Assembly (NCBI RefSeq): GCF_029223585.1 | Contig: NZ_CP119424.1 | Span: forward strand, 1,426,001-1,490,000 | Origin: Photobacterium sp. DA100 | Lineage (GTDB): Bacteria > Pseudomonadota > Gammaproteobacteria > Enterobacterales > Vibrionaceae | Reading direction: 5' to 3' | Length of the DNA: 64,000 nucleotides | Part shown: positions 1-7,933 of the stretch, piece after piece | How the letters are laid out: each line of letters starts with the position of its first letter | Numbering within the stretch: position 1 is the stretch's first letter | The notes under the pieces: generated by a model | Databases searched by the model: none | The model's input: only the letters and a program-made list of their open reading frames with translations | What the model was told of the DNA's origin: nothing | Program-made: the position numbers and the translations under genes

Positions 1-485
1 CTGTTGCCAATCAATACCCGAAGTTTTACCTGACCGGGACACCGGGTGTGCTTGCGGGGGATTTTGATGATCTGTTCGACAGCGACTCAGCAACGTGGCT
101 CGCCAGTGTCGGGGTCAGCTGGAACCTGTTCGACGGCGGCCGTACCGATGCCATGATCAAGCTTCAAGAGTCACGCTTTGAAGCCAGCGCACTCACATAC
201 CAGCATGCGGTCAACAGCGCTATCGGGGAGGTGGAGACCTTGCTCAATGGCTACGGTAACAGCCAGCAGTATCAGTCTTTGTTGCTTGAGGCCGAAGCAG
301 AAACTGAGGAAGCCGTAGGCAAAGCGCTATCACTCTACCAGGCAGGCCTTATCGACTACCTGTCGGTACTGGATGCCCAGCGCCAGCAACATGCAATGCG
401 CGACCGCGTAGTGGCAGCCCGGCTGCAGACTGCCAATATGGTCGTCGGGTTAAACAAAGCCCTAGGAGGTGATTGGGAAATTTAA
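1..485 (+). CDS. TolC-family outer-membrane efflux protein, C-terminal part
   Basis: Partial gene cut by the left edge of the window; the open frame runs from base 3 and has no start here. The visible ~160 residues begin with NQYPKFYLTG, typical of the second repeat of TolC/OprM/NodT outer-membrane factors. They continue with a VSWNLFDGGRTDA strand motif and a long helical stretch (NSAIGEVETLLNGY, then SLYQAGLIDYLSVLDAQRQ) ending in the usual LNKALGG. Such proteins form the trimeric outer-membrane duct of RND or MFS tripartite pumps or type I secretion. Partner genes would lie left of the window, so the substrate cannot be inferred. A strong terminator follows directly. Confidence 0.85.
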   Translation, partial: VANQYPKFYLTGTPGVLAGDFDDLFDSDSATWLASVGVSWNLFDGGRTDAMIKLQESRFEASALTYQHAVNSAIGEVETLLNGYGNSQQYQSLLLEAEAETEEAVGKALSLYQAGLIDYLSVLDAQRQQHAMRDRVVAARLQTANMVVGLNKALGGDWEI

Positions 486-491
486 ATCCTT

Positions 492-544
492 GCCCAACGT
501 GACTCTCGCTGACCACTCATATATTTCACGTTGGGCCTTTTTCT
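492..544 (+). terminator. Rho-independent terminator after the TolC-like gene
   Basis: An 11-bp perfect stem (492-502 pairing with 526-536, core GCCCAACGTGA) encloses a 23-nt loop and is followed by a run of T. It lies 7 bases after the stop codon. Confidence 0.85.
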
Positions 545-691
545 TCTTCAACGATTTCACCGCGCTCGTTCCTTCATGCTTCTCATCTCAGCTTCCATGC
601 GATTCCCTGCTTGATTGGTCTGATGAGTTGTTAAATAATGTTTTTATTGAGGAAAGATAGAACTGCCTTTCATCCATATAGGGATATCCAG

Positions 692-1441
692 ATGAAACTG
701 CACCAGATAGATGGCTACATCCAATCGATATATCTCGTTGAATACCGTTATGGCTTGCTGTTGTTAGATGGCTGCTGCCGAGCTGATATTCCAATTTTAC
801 TCGACTTCATTCGCGAACACCTCAAACGCCCAGTCAGGGATCTCAAGCTGGTTGTTGTCACCCACATGCATCCCGATCACGCCGGTGCGGCGCATCGTCT
901 TCGCAAATTGACAGGATGCAGCATTGCCGCCGCCAATGTCCCCGGCCAGTGGTACCAGGGCATCGATGGCATACTGATGCATTGGACCGACTTGCTGCTG
1001 GCAGGTTGGGTCGCCAAGCGAATGAAAAAGCCCCGCTGTAATTTGTGGTATAACGCCAAACTAAAGCCAGATTACCTGCTTGACGACCAAGAACTGGTGC
1101 CAGGCTTCCCCGAGTGGCGGGCACTATCAACTCAAGGCCATACCGACCGGGACTTATCGCTATACCACCAAAACTCCGGCAAGGTTTATGTCGCCGATCT
1201 AATGGTAAAAGTGAAAGGACGCTATATTCCTCCCTTCCCGGTTTTCTACCCCAATCGCTACCGCCAATCAGTCAATAAGATCGTCGCATTATCACCCTGC
1301 ACCCTGCTGCTCGCCCATGGCGGTGAAATCTGCCCGAGCCAGGATGATTTCCAGCACCTTCTCGACAAGGCACCAACTACACCGACAACTCACTGGCGTT
1401 CGGTTAAAACAAAATTCAAACGTGCTTTTTCTGCAACATGA
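692..1441 (+). CDS. MBL-fold metallo-hydrolase
   Basis: About 249 residues. The metal-binding signature THMHPDH (HxHxDH) sits near residue 58, a second ligand-like motif STQGHTDRD near 161, and LLLAHGGE near the C-terminus, so a metallo-beta-lactamase fold hydrolase with a two-metal site is well supported. The substrate cannot be told; glyoxalase II-like and other thioester or phosphodiester hydrolases share the fold. An in-frame ATG at 638 exists, but the ATG at 692 has an AGGG sequence eight bases upstream and starts nearer the first beta strand (QSIYLVEY), so it is preferred. No signal peptide is seen, so it is probably cytoplasmic. It stands alone between a terminator and the sigma-factor gene. 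Confidence 0.8.
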   Translation: MKLHQIDGYIQSIYLVEYRYGLLLLDGCCRADIPILLDFIREHLKRPVRDLKLVVVTHMHPDHAGAAHRLRKLTGCSIAAANVPGQWYQGIDGILMHWTDLLLAGWVAKRMKKPRCNLWYNAKLKPDYLLDDQELVPGFPEWRALSTQGHTDRDLSLYHQNSGKVYVADLMVKVKGRYIPPFPVFYPNRYRQSVNKIVALSPCTLLLAHGGEICPSQDDFQHLLDKAPTTPTTHWRSVKTKFKRAFSAT

Positions 1442-1514
1442 GTTGCCAACAATGCCAATCCAATTACGATACACTCGTTTCGTCAATAATCACTAAGCGG
1501 AACAGAGCATTACG

Positions 1515-2069
1515 ATGAGCCAAAACAGCCACAACGCCCGGCCTTGCTTGATGGATGCCTGGGCGCAATATGCCCGGCCCCTCGCCCTCTGGCTAACCAC
1601 CCAAACGAACGATGCCGAATTGACCGATGATTTGCTACAAGAGGTATTCATTCGGGCAATGGTCAAAGACTATGCGTTTTGCAACATCAGCAACCCCCGG
1701 GCTTGGCTCTACCGTGTGGCAAACAATTTGCTCATTGACCACAGACGGAAAAAACATCCCTTGCCATTAGAACAGGATATTGAGCAAGAAAATGACCCGC
1801 AAGCGGTTGTCGATACCCTCACCCAGTGCCTAAACCGAGTCCTGTCCGAGCTCCCGCAGCCAGATAGCCACGTTTTGAAAGCTTGTGACATCAAGGGGAT
1901 GACTCAACAAGCCTATGCCAACCAACAAGGTTTGACCCTACCTGCCGTAAAATCACGCCTGCTACGGGCGCGCAACAAACTGAAGCAGCAGTTGATATTA
2001 TCTTGCCAAGTAAAGCTCGATGCTAACCAGCAAGTGTGCTGTTTTACGCCCCGCAGAGAAAAGTCATGA
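1515..2069 (+). CDS. sigZ: ECF-type sigma-70 family factor, SigZ-like
   Basis: 184 residues, the usual length of an ECF sigma factor. Region 2 (DDLLQEVFIRAM, then NPRAWLYRVANNLLIDHRRKK, residues ~38-77) and region 4 (LSELPQPDSHVLKACDIKGM, then a helix-turn-helix ending in AVKSRLLRARNKLKQQL) are both clear. The C-terminus carries a cysteine set (C near 166, then CCF near 177) that I associate with the SigZ subgroup and that could bind metal or sense redox state; this is inference. SigZ-like factors in Vibrionaceae are commonly found next to an ArsP-like permease and a small thioredoxin, and both occur 2-3 kb downstream here. No anti-sigma gene is adjacent. Confidence 0.82.
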   Translation: MSQNSHNARPCLMDAWAQYARPLALWLTTQTNDAELTDDLLQEVFIRAMVKDYAFCNISNPRAWLYRVANNLLIDHRRKKHPLPLEQDIEQENDPQAVVDTLTQCLNRVLSELPQPDSHVLKACDIKGMTQQAYANQQGLTLPAVKSRLLRARNKLKQQLILSCQVKLDANQQVCCFTPRREKS

Positions 2070-2714
2070 TAGAAAATTTTATTATTATCCCAGATCTAAT
2101 AACTGTTTTTGAGGCACATTTTTATCTCAGTTTCATTCTCTAAAAAATACAGAAGCAAATAATAAAATTAATGTAAGCAAACATTACCAAAACATGAAAA
2201 AATAATGAAACATTATAGATAACAGGTTTATGATTTCCTCTTATTGATTGCTTTAAATACAAAACAAGATAAAGCCAAAAAAGGATTACACAGAATAAAA
2301 GCAAGGTCAGTTAAAATTGATAACCGCGTTAAGAGTCACTTCAGACTTTAATAATTACCACCTCTGCGATCAGTTTATAACAATCGATGTTGTTATTTGA
2401 TACCTGTCACTGTTTTCCTGCCATTTTATTGTAGTTTTTAAATTGTCAACCGCCTCAAAAAAGGATTAACCGTGGAATTGGCAAGGCCAAAAAAAAATCA
2501 TTGTATTACAATAAATTAACACACAAAACACAATGATAACCAAAGACTACTAATACCGGAACACGGGGCATGGAAACACTTAAGGCGTCATTTTTCCATT
2601 AACTACACATAGTGCGAAGCCAATTATAGCTTTTTTGAAAGCAAGATTTAGTTAGATGACCGGTATATGTATGCCTTAACAATTTGGCCTAAAAAATGCA
2701 AAGTAGGTGTAAAC
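2070..2714. other. AT-rich intergenic stretch, no gene seen
   Basis: About 645 bases, much richer in A+T than the genes on either side. No convincing open frame, tRNA or strong terminator is visible. The motif AAAAAAGGATTA occurs twice (near 2278 and 2457). With the AT-rich orphan gene that follows, it looks like acquired DNA placed between sigZ and the permease; this is inference. Confidence 0.5.
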
Positions 2715-3302
2715 ATGAAAAAGGTTATTTCGTATTTTTTCACTATAGCAATGTTATTGATAAACTCTGAGGCTATAGCTTCAAGTGTTTTATTCGAGCT
2801 ACCGTTAGGGGTTGAACTTGGGAAAACAACCAATTCGGAGTTGGAACAGAATGGAGTATGTAAAAAGCAAGTCAAAATAAAGCAAACAAATGCCTTCAAC
2901 TGCGAAAAGTTTGAATTTTTAGGTGGCGCAGTCGAAATTGACTGCTCAAGCAACCAAATCGCGGAAAGTATGTGGATTGAAATGATACCAGAGAACTGGT
3001 CCAGCCTCGGACTGCGTATGTACAGAGACAAAGAGGAGGGAATCGCTCTTAATGATTTGCTCAAAATACTGGAAGCAGAGAACGTTGAAGACTTAGCGGT
3101 GAAGGAGACATACAAACATACCCACGCAGGGCAGTTAGCTATGCATAATCACCTCATTACGTTTAACATTGGTAATTATCATTACGGGGTGCTTCACGAG
3201 TATAAAACCATTGAAAAGGCGCAAGAAAATGCATCAGTGGCACCAGAAATTTTATCTATAAATGAAGGTATTGGTGCTATTTCCGTAGTAGCGGCTTATT
3301 AA
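2715..3302 (+). CDS. Hypothetical exported protein
   Basis: 196 residues from the ATG at 2715, which starts a classical signal peptide (MKKVISYFFTIAMLLINSEA, cleavage likely after IAS). An upstream in-frame ATG at 2667 would place the signal peptide internally and is not favoured. The mature part begins VLFELPLGVELGKTTNSELE, reminiscent of small periplasmic proteins that start with a 'G(v/k)elGkt..el' strand, but I do not recognise the family. Two or three cysteines (CKKQ, NCEKF, DCSSN) could form disulfides in the periplasm. Codon use is AT-rich compared with neighbours, suggesting transfer. No function is assigned. Confidence 0.65.
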   Translation: MKKVISYFFTIAMLLINSEAIASSVLFELPLGVELGKTTNSELEQNGVCKKQVKIKQTNAFNCEKFEFLGGAVEIDCSSNQIAESMWIEMIPENWSSLGLRMYRDKEEGIALNDLLKILEAENVEDLAVKETYKHTHAGQLAMHNHLITFNIGNYHYGVLHEYKTIEKAQENASVAPEILSINEGIGAISVVAAY

Positions 3303-3381
3303 GCCATTCAAATACTGTTATCAAAGGGTCGCAGGGGCGGCCCTGGTATACCGTAAGCCCCCCATAACACAGCGGTTATAA

Positions 3382-3972
3382 CTACCCCCTCTGATACTGA
3401 TTTATCACGTTTTCTATCGTCATGATCCCGAACATGATCTTCCGAATAAAGGACTCTGAGCTCCCAACAAAGTAGAAATGGGGATGCCTGGACCAGACTT
3501 TCTGAAGTTTTTTATCTAATTGCGCAGCTTGTTGAGACGACTCGTTTCGTACCGGGTTATTGCTACTGATATCATGTCCGGAGGCTCCGGCGGATTCAAA
3601 AAAGATCACAGCATCGTAGCGGGCGATTTCATCTTCAAAAGTAGAATTTACCTCGCTAAAAAATTCACTTTCGCTACCAGGCCAGTAAGCCAAACCATCA
3701 AGCGAGCCGCGATCACACACCAGCAACCTGTCCGGAAACTGTGCTTTATGGATCTCCTCGACATTCTTTTGCAGTTGAAAAATCGTTTTCTGTACCAATT
3801 TAAGCACTTGCTCATCTTCTGAGCGTGTTATGCCGCCAGAGAAAAGTACCGTCGCCGCCTCGGGTACAACAGCTATCTTATGGCCCAGCTCTCTGCGGAA
3901 AAGATCCAACGCAGTGGTTTTTCCGCCTCCGGGGCCTCCGGTTACCACAACTTGCAACTGCTTTTTTTTCAT
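3382..3972 (-). CDS. P-loop ATPase/kinase-like protein (AAA_28-like)
   Basis: 196 residues from the ATG at 3972; an extension to a TTG at 4035 is possible but has no clear ribosome site. The Walker A motif GGPGGGKTT is at residues ~10-18, followed by VPEAATVLFSGG and VCDRGSLDGLAYWPG, the pattern of AAA_28-type ATPases that resemble small nucleotide kinases. No transmembrane segment is seen. It is transcribed against its neighbours and separates the sigma-factor gene from the permease. The substrate is unknown; a role as a nucleotide or small-molecule kinase is a guess from the fold. Confidence 0.75.
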   Translation of the reverse strand: MKKKQLQVVVTGGPGGGKTTALDLFRRELGHKIAVVPEAATVLFSGGITRSEDEQVLKLVQKTIFQLQKNVEEIHKAQFPDRLLVCDRGSLDGLAYWPGSESEFFSEVNSTFEDEIARYDAVIFFESAGASGHDISSNNPVRNESSQQAAQLDKKLQKVWSRHPHFYFVGSSESFIRKIMFGIMTIENVINQYQRG

Positions 3973-4143
3973 TCGCTTTGGCTCGCAGGGTTTATTTATC
4001 AGCTTAGTCAAAAAAATGCTTTTTCCGAAAGCCAAGCGGAGCGCTCATGACATCCCCCAAGCAGCCTGTCATGAATAACTGATACCCACACATGACATCT
4101 AAAACCTCGTACAGTAAGCGGCAGCTTAATTAAGTAAACACCG

Positions 4144-4219
4144 AAAAAAGTTGAAAAAGCCGATTTTGGGGGGTTGCCCCACCCCTTACGCTCGTCTAGG
4201 GGGCTTTTTCAACTTTTTT
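4144..4219. repeat. 18-bp perfect inverted repeat around a G/C-tract hairpin
   Basis: AAAAAAGTTGAAAAAGCC at 4144-4161 is exactly complementary to 4202-4219. The 40-nt loop contains a G6 run and C4 runs that can pair with each other. It lies between the divergent starts of the ATPase (3972) and the permease (4293), so it does not obviously end either gene. It could be a permease leader element, an orphan terminator or a tiny non-autonomous mobile element. Nothing else is apparent in 3973-4292. Confidence 0.7.
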
Positions 4220-4292
4220 GCTCTTCATTAAGAATCCTTTTCATACCTCATTCGTCTTTATCTGTAGTTAGTCTATTTGATAAGGACAAAGT

Positions 4293-5300
4293 ATGTTCCA
4301 AGTTTTCACGGATTTCGCCTCGTGGGCGGTTTACTCGGTCTTTGGGTTACCCCCCGATACCCAATTAGCGGGAGCTCTGCATTTTTTCATTGAGGATACC
4401 CTCAAGATATTTACCCTCTTGCTGTTTATGATTTACGTCATTGCTTTGGTTCGTGCATCATTGAATGTTGAAAGGGTCAGGGACTATTTGGCCGGCAAAC
4501 ACCGCGCGCTGGGTTACATGATGGGGGCATTGTTTGGTGCGATCACCCCATTCTGTTCATGCTCGAGCATTCCCGTATTTCTGGGCTTCACCTCGGCAGG
4601 GATCCCGCTCGGGATCACGATGGCGTTCCTCATTACTTCCCCACTGATTAATGAAGTGGCCGTACTTTTGCTCATGAGCCTACTTGGCTGGAAATTTACC
4701 TTTGTTTATATTGCGCTTGGCATGTCAGTAGGGATATTGGGCGGGATATTTCTTGACGCCATCAAAGCTGAGCGCTGGCTCCAGCCCTTTGCCGCCAATG
4801 CCATGAAACAAGGCAAAGACCACATTAAGCAAAGACACAATGCCACCGGCACTCCAACCCATTCGACGTCTTTGACCCTGGCTGAACGGCACGGCTTTGC
4901 CAAAGAGGAGGTCGCTACTATTTTTGCCAGGGTCTGGAAGTGGGTGATCATCGGTGTCGGCCTTGGAGCAGCCCTACACGGCTTTGTGCCTGAAGGCTGG
5001 ATAGAGGCTTATCTTGGGGCTGGCCAATGGTGGTCTGTACCTGCTGCCGTATTACTTGGCATCCCGCTCTATTCGAACGCGACCGGGGTCATTCCTGTCA
5101 TGGAGAGCCTGATCACCAACGGACTTCCCATTGGTACCACGCTCGCATTTTGTATGAGCACGGTCGCGGCCAGCTTTCCTGAATTCATTTTACTCAAGCA
5201 AGTCATGCAGTGGCGTTTGCTCGCCACGCTTTTCGCGCTCTTGTTGGTTGCATTTACCCTCATCGGATGGGTATTTAATGCCACCTTCCCCGTTCTTTAA
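4293..5300 (+). CDS. Permease of the ArsP/UPF0718 family
   Basis: 335 residues with about eight hydrophobic segments, arranged as two bundles separated by a cytoplasmic stretch (AMKQGKDHIKQRHNATGTP). The family signature TPFCSCSSIPVF lies near residue 90, with LITSPLINE shortly after and a related LLGIPLYSNATGVIP in the second half. ArsP-type permeases export trivalent organoarsenicals; other members have unknown substrates, so arsenic export is only a possibility. The ribosome site AAGGA precedes the ATG. It probably forms an operon with the thioredoxin-like gene 29 bases downstream, and SigZ is a plausible regulator by synteny. Confidence 0.82.
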   Translation: MFQVFTDFASWAVYSVFGLPPDTQLAGALHFFIEDTLKIFTLLLFMIYVIALVRASLNVERVRDYLAGKHRALGYMMGALFGAITPFCSCSSIPVFLGFTSAGIPLGITMAFLITSPLINEVAVLLLMSLLGWKFTFVYIALGMSVGILGGIFLDAIKAERWLQPFAANAMKQGKDHIKQRHNATGTPTHSTSLTLAERHGFAKEEVATIFARVWKWVIIGVGLGAALHGFVPEGWIEAYLGAGQWWSVPAAVLLGIPLYSNATGVIPVMESLITNGLPIGTTLAFCMSTVAASFPEFILLKQVMQWRLLATLFALLLVAFTLIGWVFNATFPVL

Positions 5301-5329
5301 TAGCAATTGTCTCTGATATAAGGATCAAA

Positions 5330-5569
5330 ATGATGAAAAACGTAAAAGTACTCGGCTCGGGCTGTAAGAACTGCAAAGTCACCGCCGAGCTCATTCAGGA
5401 TGTGTTCCAGCAGCAAGGTATCGACTTTGAGTTGGTTAAAGTCGAAGACATGGCCCAGATCATGGCCTATGGCGTGATGTCGACACCAGCCGTGGTCATC
5501 GATGATGAAGTTGTGCATAAAGGGAGTGTGCCAAAACGAGAGCACATTGAAGCTTGGCTAACGAACTAA
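5330..5569 (+). CDS. Small thioredoxin-like protein (redox-active disulfide protein 2 type)
   Basis: 79 residues starting with two consecutive ATG codons after an AAGGA site. The active-site motif GSGCKNCK (CxxC) is at residues ~10-17, and the cis-proline loop appears as MSTPAVVIDD. The length and KVLGSGCKNC start fit the short thioredoxin-fold proteins usually encoded beside ArsP-like permeases. It probably reduces a thiol in the permease or its substrate in the cytoplasm; that partner role is inferred from context. Confidence 0.85.
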   Translation: MMKNVKVLGSGCKNCKVTAELIQDVFQQQGIDFELVKVEDMAQIMAYGVMSTPAVVIDDEVVHKGSVPKREHIEAWLTN

Positions 5570-5752
5570 ACCGCGGCCCTTCAATGGCAAAATAGCCAAT
5601 CCGGAGTGATGCAGGGGAATAGTTCAGCCCGCTGTCGCTTTCCCCTGCACACACCGGAACTATGACATTGACCGAAAATCGGCCCAATACTGGCAATAAC
5701 CTCTCCGCCATGTTCTACCCTTATGGCTACAAGTTGTTAAACGGAGCTAGCC

Positions 5753-6154
5753 ATGAAGCCAAGGATGTTATTTCCCCTCTCTCTCGTTTTGACCAGCCTA
5801 TCGCTCTTTGCCGCGTCCTCTCACGATCTGGTCAAGACCACCACCAGTTGGGATGGCCAGCCCCTGCCCTCTGTTCAGTTCAATCAACCAGAAATCACCA
5901 TCAAAGAGATCACCATTGAGCCCGGAGAGAAACTCCCATGGCATCAACACCCGGTAATCAATACCGGGATCTTACTGACCGGCCAGCTCACGGTGCACAC
6001 CCAGGATAAGAAAATCACCATAAGCGCTGGTGATCCCCTGGTGGAAGTGATGAATACCTCACACTATGGCGAGAATACCGGAAGCGAGCCGGCCAAAGTC
6101 ATTGTGTTTTATCTTGCCGAGAAAGGCAGCAAGCTCACCGTATTGGATAACTAG
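5753..6154 (+). CDS. Exported cupin-domain protein
   Basis: 133 residues. A signal peptide (MKPRMLFPLSLVLTSLSLFA) is followed by a single cupin barrel: motif 1 GEKLPWHQHPVINTGILLTG with the two histidines and a downstream turn, and motif 2 GDPLVEVMNTSHYGEN. The GGAG site six bases before the ATG fixes the start. Small periplasmic cupins often bind a metal and a small ligand; neither can be named. It lies 180 bases downstream of the thioredoxin gene without a visible terminator, so co-transcription is possible but unproven. Confidence 0.78.
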   Translation: MKPRMLFPLSLVLTSLSLFAASSHDLVKTTTSWDGQPLPSVQFNQPEITIKEITIEPGEKLPWHQHPVINTGILLTGQLTVHTQDKKITISAGDPLVEVMNTSHYGENTGSEPAKVIVFYLAEKGSKLTVLDN

Positions 6155-6250
6155 ACATTGCATCACAGGTGTCGCTATGCCAAGATCACGAAAACGTTTG
6201 CTTGCACTCTATTGAATTTCGTTACTACACTGGAAAACATAAGCAAACGG

Positions 6251-6317
6251 CTTCGTATAACCCCATTAATACGGTATGGGGGTCTCTACCAGAATCCGTA
6301 AAATTCTGATTACGAAG
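6251..6317 (+). ncRNA. Purine riboswitch aptamer, adenine type
   Basis: P1 is CUUCGUA (6251-6257) pairing with UACGAAG (6311-6317). P2 is CCCCAU with AUGGGG around loop UAAUACGG, and P3 is CAGAAU with AUUCUG around loop CCGUAAA. The conserved junction GUCUCUACC is present. The discriminator base in J3/1 (GAUUACGAAG, where guanine riboswitches have ACU) is U, which by the established rule pairs with adenine. The next gene is adenosine deaminase, as in the Vibrio vulnificus add riboswitch. The coding start is 128 bases beyond the aptamer, leaving room for a separate expression platform. Confidence 0.93.
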
Positions 6318-6331
6318 AGTTAAGCGCAGGT

Positions 6332-6377
6332 GTGCTTTTCTCTTTGTATGTCAGTATTCGACGCGACAGAAAAGCAC
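6332..6377 (+). promoter_or_regulatory. Leader hairpin between the adenine aptamer and add
   Basis: GTGCTTTTCT (6332-6341) pairs with AGAAAAGCAC (6368-6377). There is no T run after it, so it does not look like a plain terminator; it may be part of the riboswitch expression platform. A 21-codon open frame starts inside its loop (ATG at 6348, stop at 6411) but lacks a ribosome site. Confidence 0.5.
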
Positions 6378-6444
6378 CTTAGTAGATCACACTTATTACG
6401 CCTACTTCTGTAGTGCATGTATAGAAATATAATAAGGGCTTGAT

Positions 6445-7455
6445 ATGAAAAACTTTATTAAAGGACTACCCAAAGTAGAGCTCCATCTTCACATTGAAGG
6501 CACCCTTGAGCCTGAGTTAATGTTTGAGCTTGCCAAGCGCAACAAGATCAGCATTCCGTTTTCCTCACCCCAGGCTGTACGCGAAGCCTACCAATTCCAT
6601 AACCTGCAGTCTTTTTTGGATATCTATTATCAAGGTGCCAATGTCCTTATCACCGAGCAGGACTTTTTCGACCTAACCTGGGCCTACCTACTGCGCTGCA
6701 AGCAAGACAATGTTGTCCACACCGAGATATTCTTCGACCCTCAGACCCATACTGACCGCGGTATTGCTTTCAAAACCGTTATAGACGGCATCACGCGTGC
6801 ACTGAGGCAGGCCAAAGAGCAACTCGATATCTCCAGCCAGTTGATAATGTGCTTCCTTCGCCATTTGAATGAAGAGGCCGCCTTCGCAACATTACAGCAA
6901 GCACTGCCTTATAAAGATCAGATCATCGCTGTCGGCTTGGATTCCTCGGAACAGGGCCACCCGCCGGAGAAGTTCGCCCGGGTATTCGAGGCGGCACGCA
7001 ATGCCGGTTTTTTAACCGTGGCCCACGCCGGCGAAGAGGGTCCCGCGCAAAATATACTCGATGCGATATATTTGCTTGGTGTCAGCCGTATCGATCACGG
7101 TGTGCGCTGTGTGGAAAGTACCGAGTTGGTCCAGCAACTGGCAGAAAGCAGGATGCCACTGACGGTCTGCCCGCTATCTAACATTAAACTCAAAGTGTTT
7201 GAGGACATGGCACAACACAATATTGTTGATCTGCTTGAGACAGGCCTGTGCGTTACCATCAATTCCGATGATCCGGCCTATTTTGGTGGTTATATGACAG
7301 ATAACTTTGTAGCCGTTGCTAATGCCCATCCGCTAACACGCCAGCAGCTCGCCCAATTTAGCCTAAATGCCATTGAGGCGAGTTTTATCGAACATCCGCA
7401 AAAAGCGACCCTGTCACAAAAGGTAAAAGACTACCTTGCCGGTTTTAGCGGCTAA
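6445..7455 (+). CDS. add: Adenosine deaminase
   Basis: 336 residues, full family length. It converts adenosine (or deoxyadenosine) to inosine for purine salvage in the cytoplasm. Zinc and catalytic motifs are complete: [11 protein letters not shown] (HxH) at residues ~10-20, TVAHAGEEG near 195, RIDHGVRC near 220, and NSDDPAYFG near 275. The ATG follows AATAAGGGC. It is preceded by an adenine-type riboswitch, so expression should rise when adenine is plentiful. Some family members act on adenine itself; the riboswitch ligand makes this worth testing, but the sequence alone does not settle it. Confidence 0.93.
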   Translation: MKNFIKGLPKVELHLHIEGTLEPELMFELAKRNKISIPFSSPQAVREAYQFHNLQSFLDIYYQGANVLITEQDFFDLTWAYLLRCKQDNVVHTEIFFDPQTHTDRGIAFKTVIDGITRALRQAKEQLDISSQLIMCFLRHLNEEAAFATLQQALPYKDQIIAVGLDSSEQGHPPEKFARVFEAARNAGFLTVAHAGEEGPAQNILDAIYLLGVSRIDHGVRCVESTELVQQLAESRMPLTVCPLSNIKLKVFEDMAQHNIVDLLETGLCVTINSDDPAYFGGYMTDNFVAVANAHPLTRQQLAQFSLNAIEASFIEHPQKATLSQKVKDYLAGFSG

Positions 7456-7522
7456 TTGCCTCGGCAATATTGAGGCATTGAGTGATTGTCATACCCCAAG
7501 TGGATTCGTGGTGCTTGGAATA

Positions 7523-7552
7523 ACAACAACCCGGCAATTGCCGGGTTGTTGT
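7523..7552. terminator. 30-bp palindrome between convergent genes
   Basis: ACAACAACCCGGCAA is followed by its exact reverse complement (7523-7552). It lies between the ends of add and the opposing nor operon and probably ends both, although the T run is weak on each strand. Confidence 0.65.
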
Positions 7553-7571
7553 GATCTATTCTAGCCTATTG

Positions 7572-7916
7572 CTAATTTGTCTTTTTGGCATGGAACAATG
7601 GTTGGCTACCCTTGTCTGCATCCGACCAGAAATTAATGTTGAACTGAGCATCATCACTCATTTCTATACGGTGCCAATATTGCGGCGGGCTGGTGGCAAA
7701 TTGTCCGGCCTTGATCACCACCTCCAGCTCAGGCTCTGTCGCGTCACTGTTGGCAAACCCATAGTAGGTGACCGTTCCTTCCATGACACACAACTGCCCA
7801 AATACCCCCTGTGCGGTATTATGGTGACTGAGCAAGGCCGCAGGTACGGTATCTTTGGTAAAGAATGGCGTGGAACGCTGTATAGTCCAATGTGCCGGGA
7901 TACGTTGATGGCTCAT
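7572..7916 (-). CDS. DUF1971 (TehB N-terminal-like) cupin-fold protein
   Basis: 114 residues from the ATG at 7916, chosen because GGAGG lies six bases upstream; an ATG at 7937 overlapping the norW stop is less well placed. The sequence matches the DUF1971 pattern: IPAHWTIQRSTPFFTKDTVP, a GQLCVMEGTVTYYGF strand, and TSPPQYWHRIE, a cupin-like barrel also seen at the N-terminus of some TehB proteins. It is the third gene of the norVW unit, nearly overlapping norW, which suggests a role under nitric oxide or nitrite stress. The biochemical function is unknown. Confidence 0.75.
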   Translation of the reverse strand: MSHQRIPAHWTIQRSTPFFTKDTVPAALLSHHNTAQGVFGQLCVMEGTVTYYGFANSDATEPELEVVIKAGQFATSPPQYWHRIEMSDDAQFNINFWSDADKGSQPLFHAKKTN

Positions 7917-7933
7917 AGTAACCTCCGTTTCAA

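Noticed and set aside
638..691. N-terminal extension of the MBL-fold protein
   Set aside because: The ATG at 692 has better ribosome-site spacing and family-like start.
6348..6413. 21-codon open frame in the add leader
   Set aside because: No Shine-Dalgarno and no conserved peptide pattern; kept only as a side note to the riboswitch finding.
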